Positions 6,020-6,124 of a stretch of DNA of 6,124 nucleotides are shown here, piece after piece; position 1 is the first letter of the stretch, and every line of letters begins with the position of its first letter. The stretch is taken from the NCBI GenBank assembly GCA_035477115.1, contig DATIKW010000034.1:1-6124 (forward strand), read 5' to 3'. The position numbers and the translations under genes are program-made. The DNA is from UBA995 sp035477115 (GTDB taxonomy: Bacteria; Bacillota; Sulfobacillia; UBA995). Under the pieces are notes generated by a model. The model searched no databases and was not told the origin of the DNA. It saw only the letters and a list, made by a program, of their open reading frames with translations.

Positions 6020-6124
6020 ACCATTCTCAGCCGCTTCCCGATTTCCTGCTGGCAAGGGCTGGACGGACCAATGTCCAGCAACTGCCAATTCGCCCAGTAT
6101 TCTGTCTGCCTGCTCGGCGGCAAG
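6020..6124. other. Region upstream of the operon's first visible gene, no assignable gene
   Basis: These 105 bases lie before mnhE. No convincing sigma-70 promoter is visible. Two minus-strand frames could be the tail of an unseen upstream gene: one stops at TGA 6029-6027, ten bases before the ATG at 6019 and just before the chosen start; the other stops at TGA 6000-5998, overlapping the ATG at 6001 by four bases. Neither tail is recognisable as a known family. The operon may therefore begin further right than this window shows. Confidence 0.4.
6058..6079. repeat. Short inverted repeat upstream of mnhE
   Basis: GCTGGAC (6058-6064) is followed after eight bases by its reverse complement GTCCAGC (6073-6079), about 40 bases before the mnhE start. 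It could be a regulator site, a weak hairpin in the leader or tail of an upstream transcript, or chance; a 7-base match alone is weak evidence. No U-run follows it, so it does not look like an intrinsic terminator. Confidence 0.3.

Noticed and set aside
6020..6088. Longer mnhE starting at TTG 6088
   Set aside because: It adds a hydrophilic 23-residue leader before the first membrane helix, unlike typical MnhE; three ATGs nearer the helix are more plausible.

Overview
The window holds one gene cluster read entirely on the minus strand. It encodes most of the membrane arm of an Mrp/Mbh-type multisubunit cation/proton antiporter, the module related to the membrane arm of respiratory complex I and to archaeal membrane-bound hydrogenase (MBH). 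By eye the DNA is GC-rich (roughly 60-65%) with strongly GC-biased third codon positions. That bias produces long spurious antisense frames. With GTG/TTG starts and tight gene packing, this suggests a GC-rich bacterium; I cannot name a taxon from the sequence.

In transcription order (right to left) the genes are: mnhE-like (6019-5501), mnhF-like (5504-5247), mnhG-like (5245-4907), a small DUF4040/MbhD-like protein (4910-4659), an MbhE-MnhB fusion protein (4662-3940), an mnhC/NuoK-like subunit (3936-3568), a first mnhD/NuoN-like subunit (3563-2088), a second mnhD-like subunit (2076-553), and a third mnhD-like subunit that starts at about 531 and runs off the left edge. Neighbouring genes overlap by 4 bases or are separated by 1-21 bases, so this is almost certainly one translationally coupled operon. 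No transposon, RNA gene, CRISPR array or convincing terminator was seen.

Together the products would form an integral membrane complex. The three large MnhD-like subunits would supply ion-translocating half-channels. MnhC, the DUF4040 protein, MbhE/MnhB and MnhG/F would form the small-subunit module thought to carry the sodium or second proton path. The order E-F-G-(DUF4040)-(MbhE+MnhB)-C-D matches archaeal mbhA-H rather than the classical mrpABCDEFG order. No large MnhA (NuoL-like) subunit is in the window; only its C-terminal piece is present, as separate genes. Whether this is a stand-alone antiporter or the membrane arm of a redox complex depends on sequence beyond the left edge.

The most notable points are the tandem run of three MnhD paralogues, the replacement of the conserved TM11 His/Asn-His residues in the second one, and an unusual junction before the third, where a TTG start is preferred and a 9-codon mini-ORF overlaps the preceding stop. 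The rightmost 105 bases (6020-6124) contain no assignable gene.
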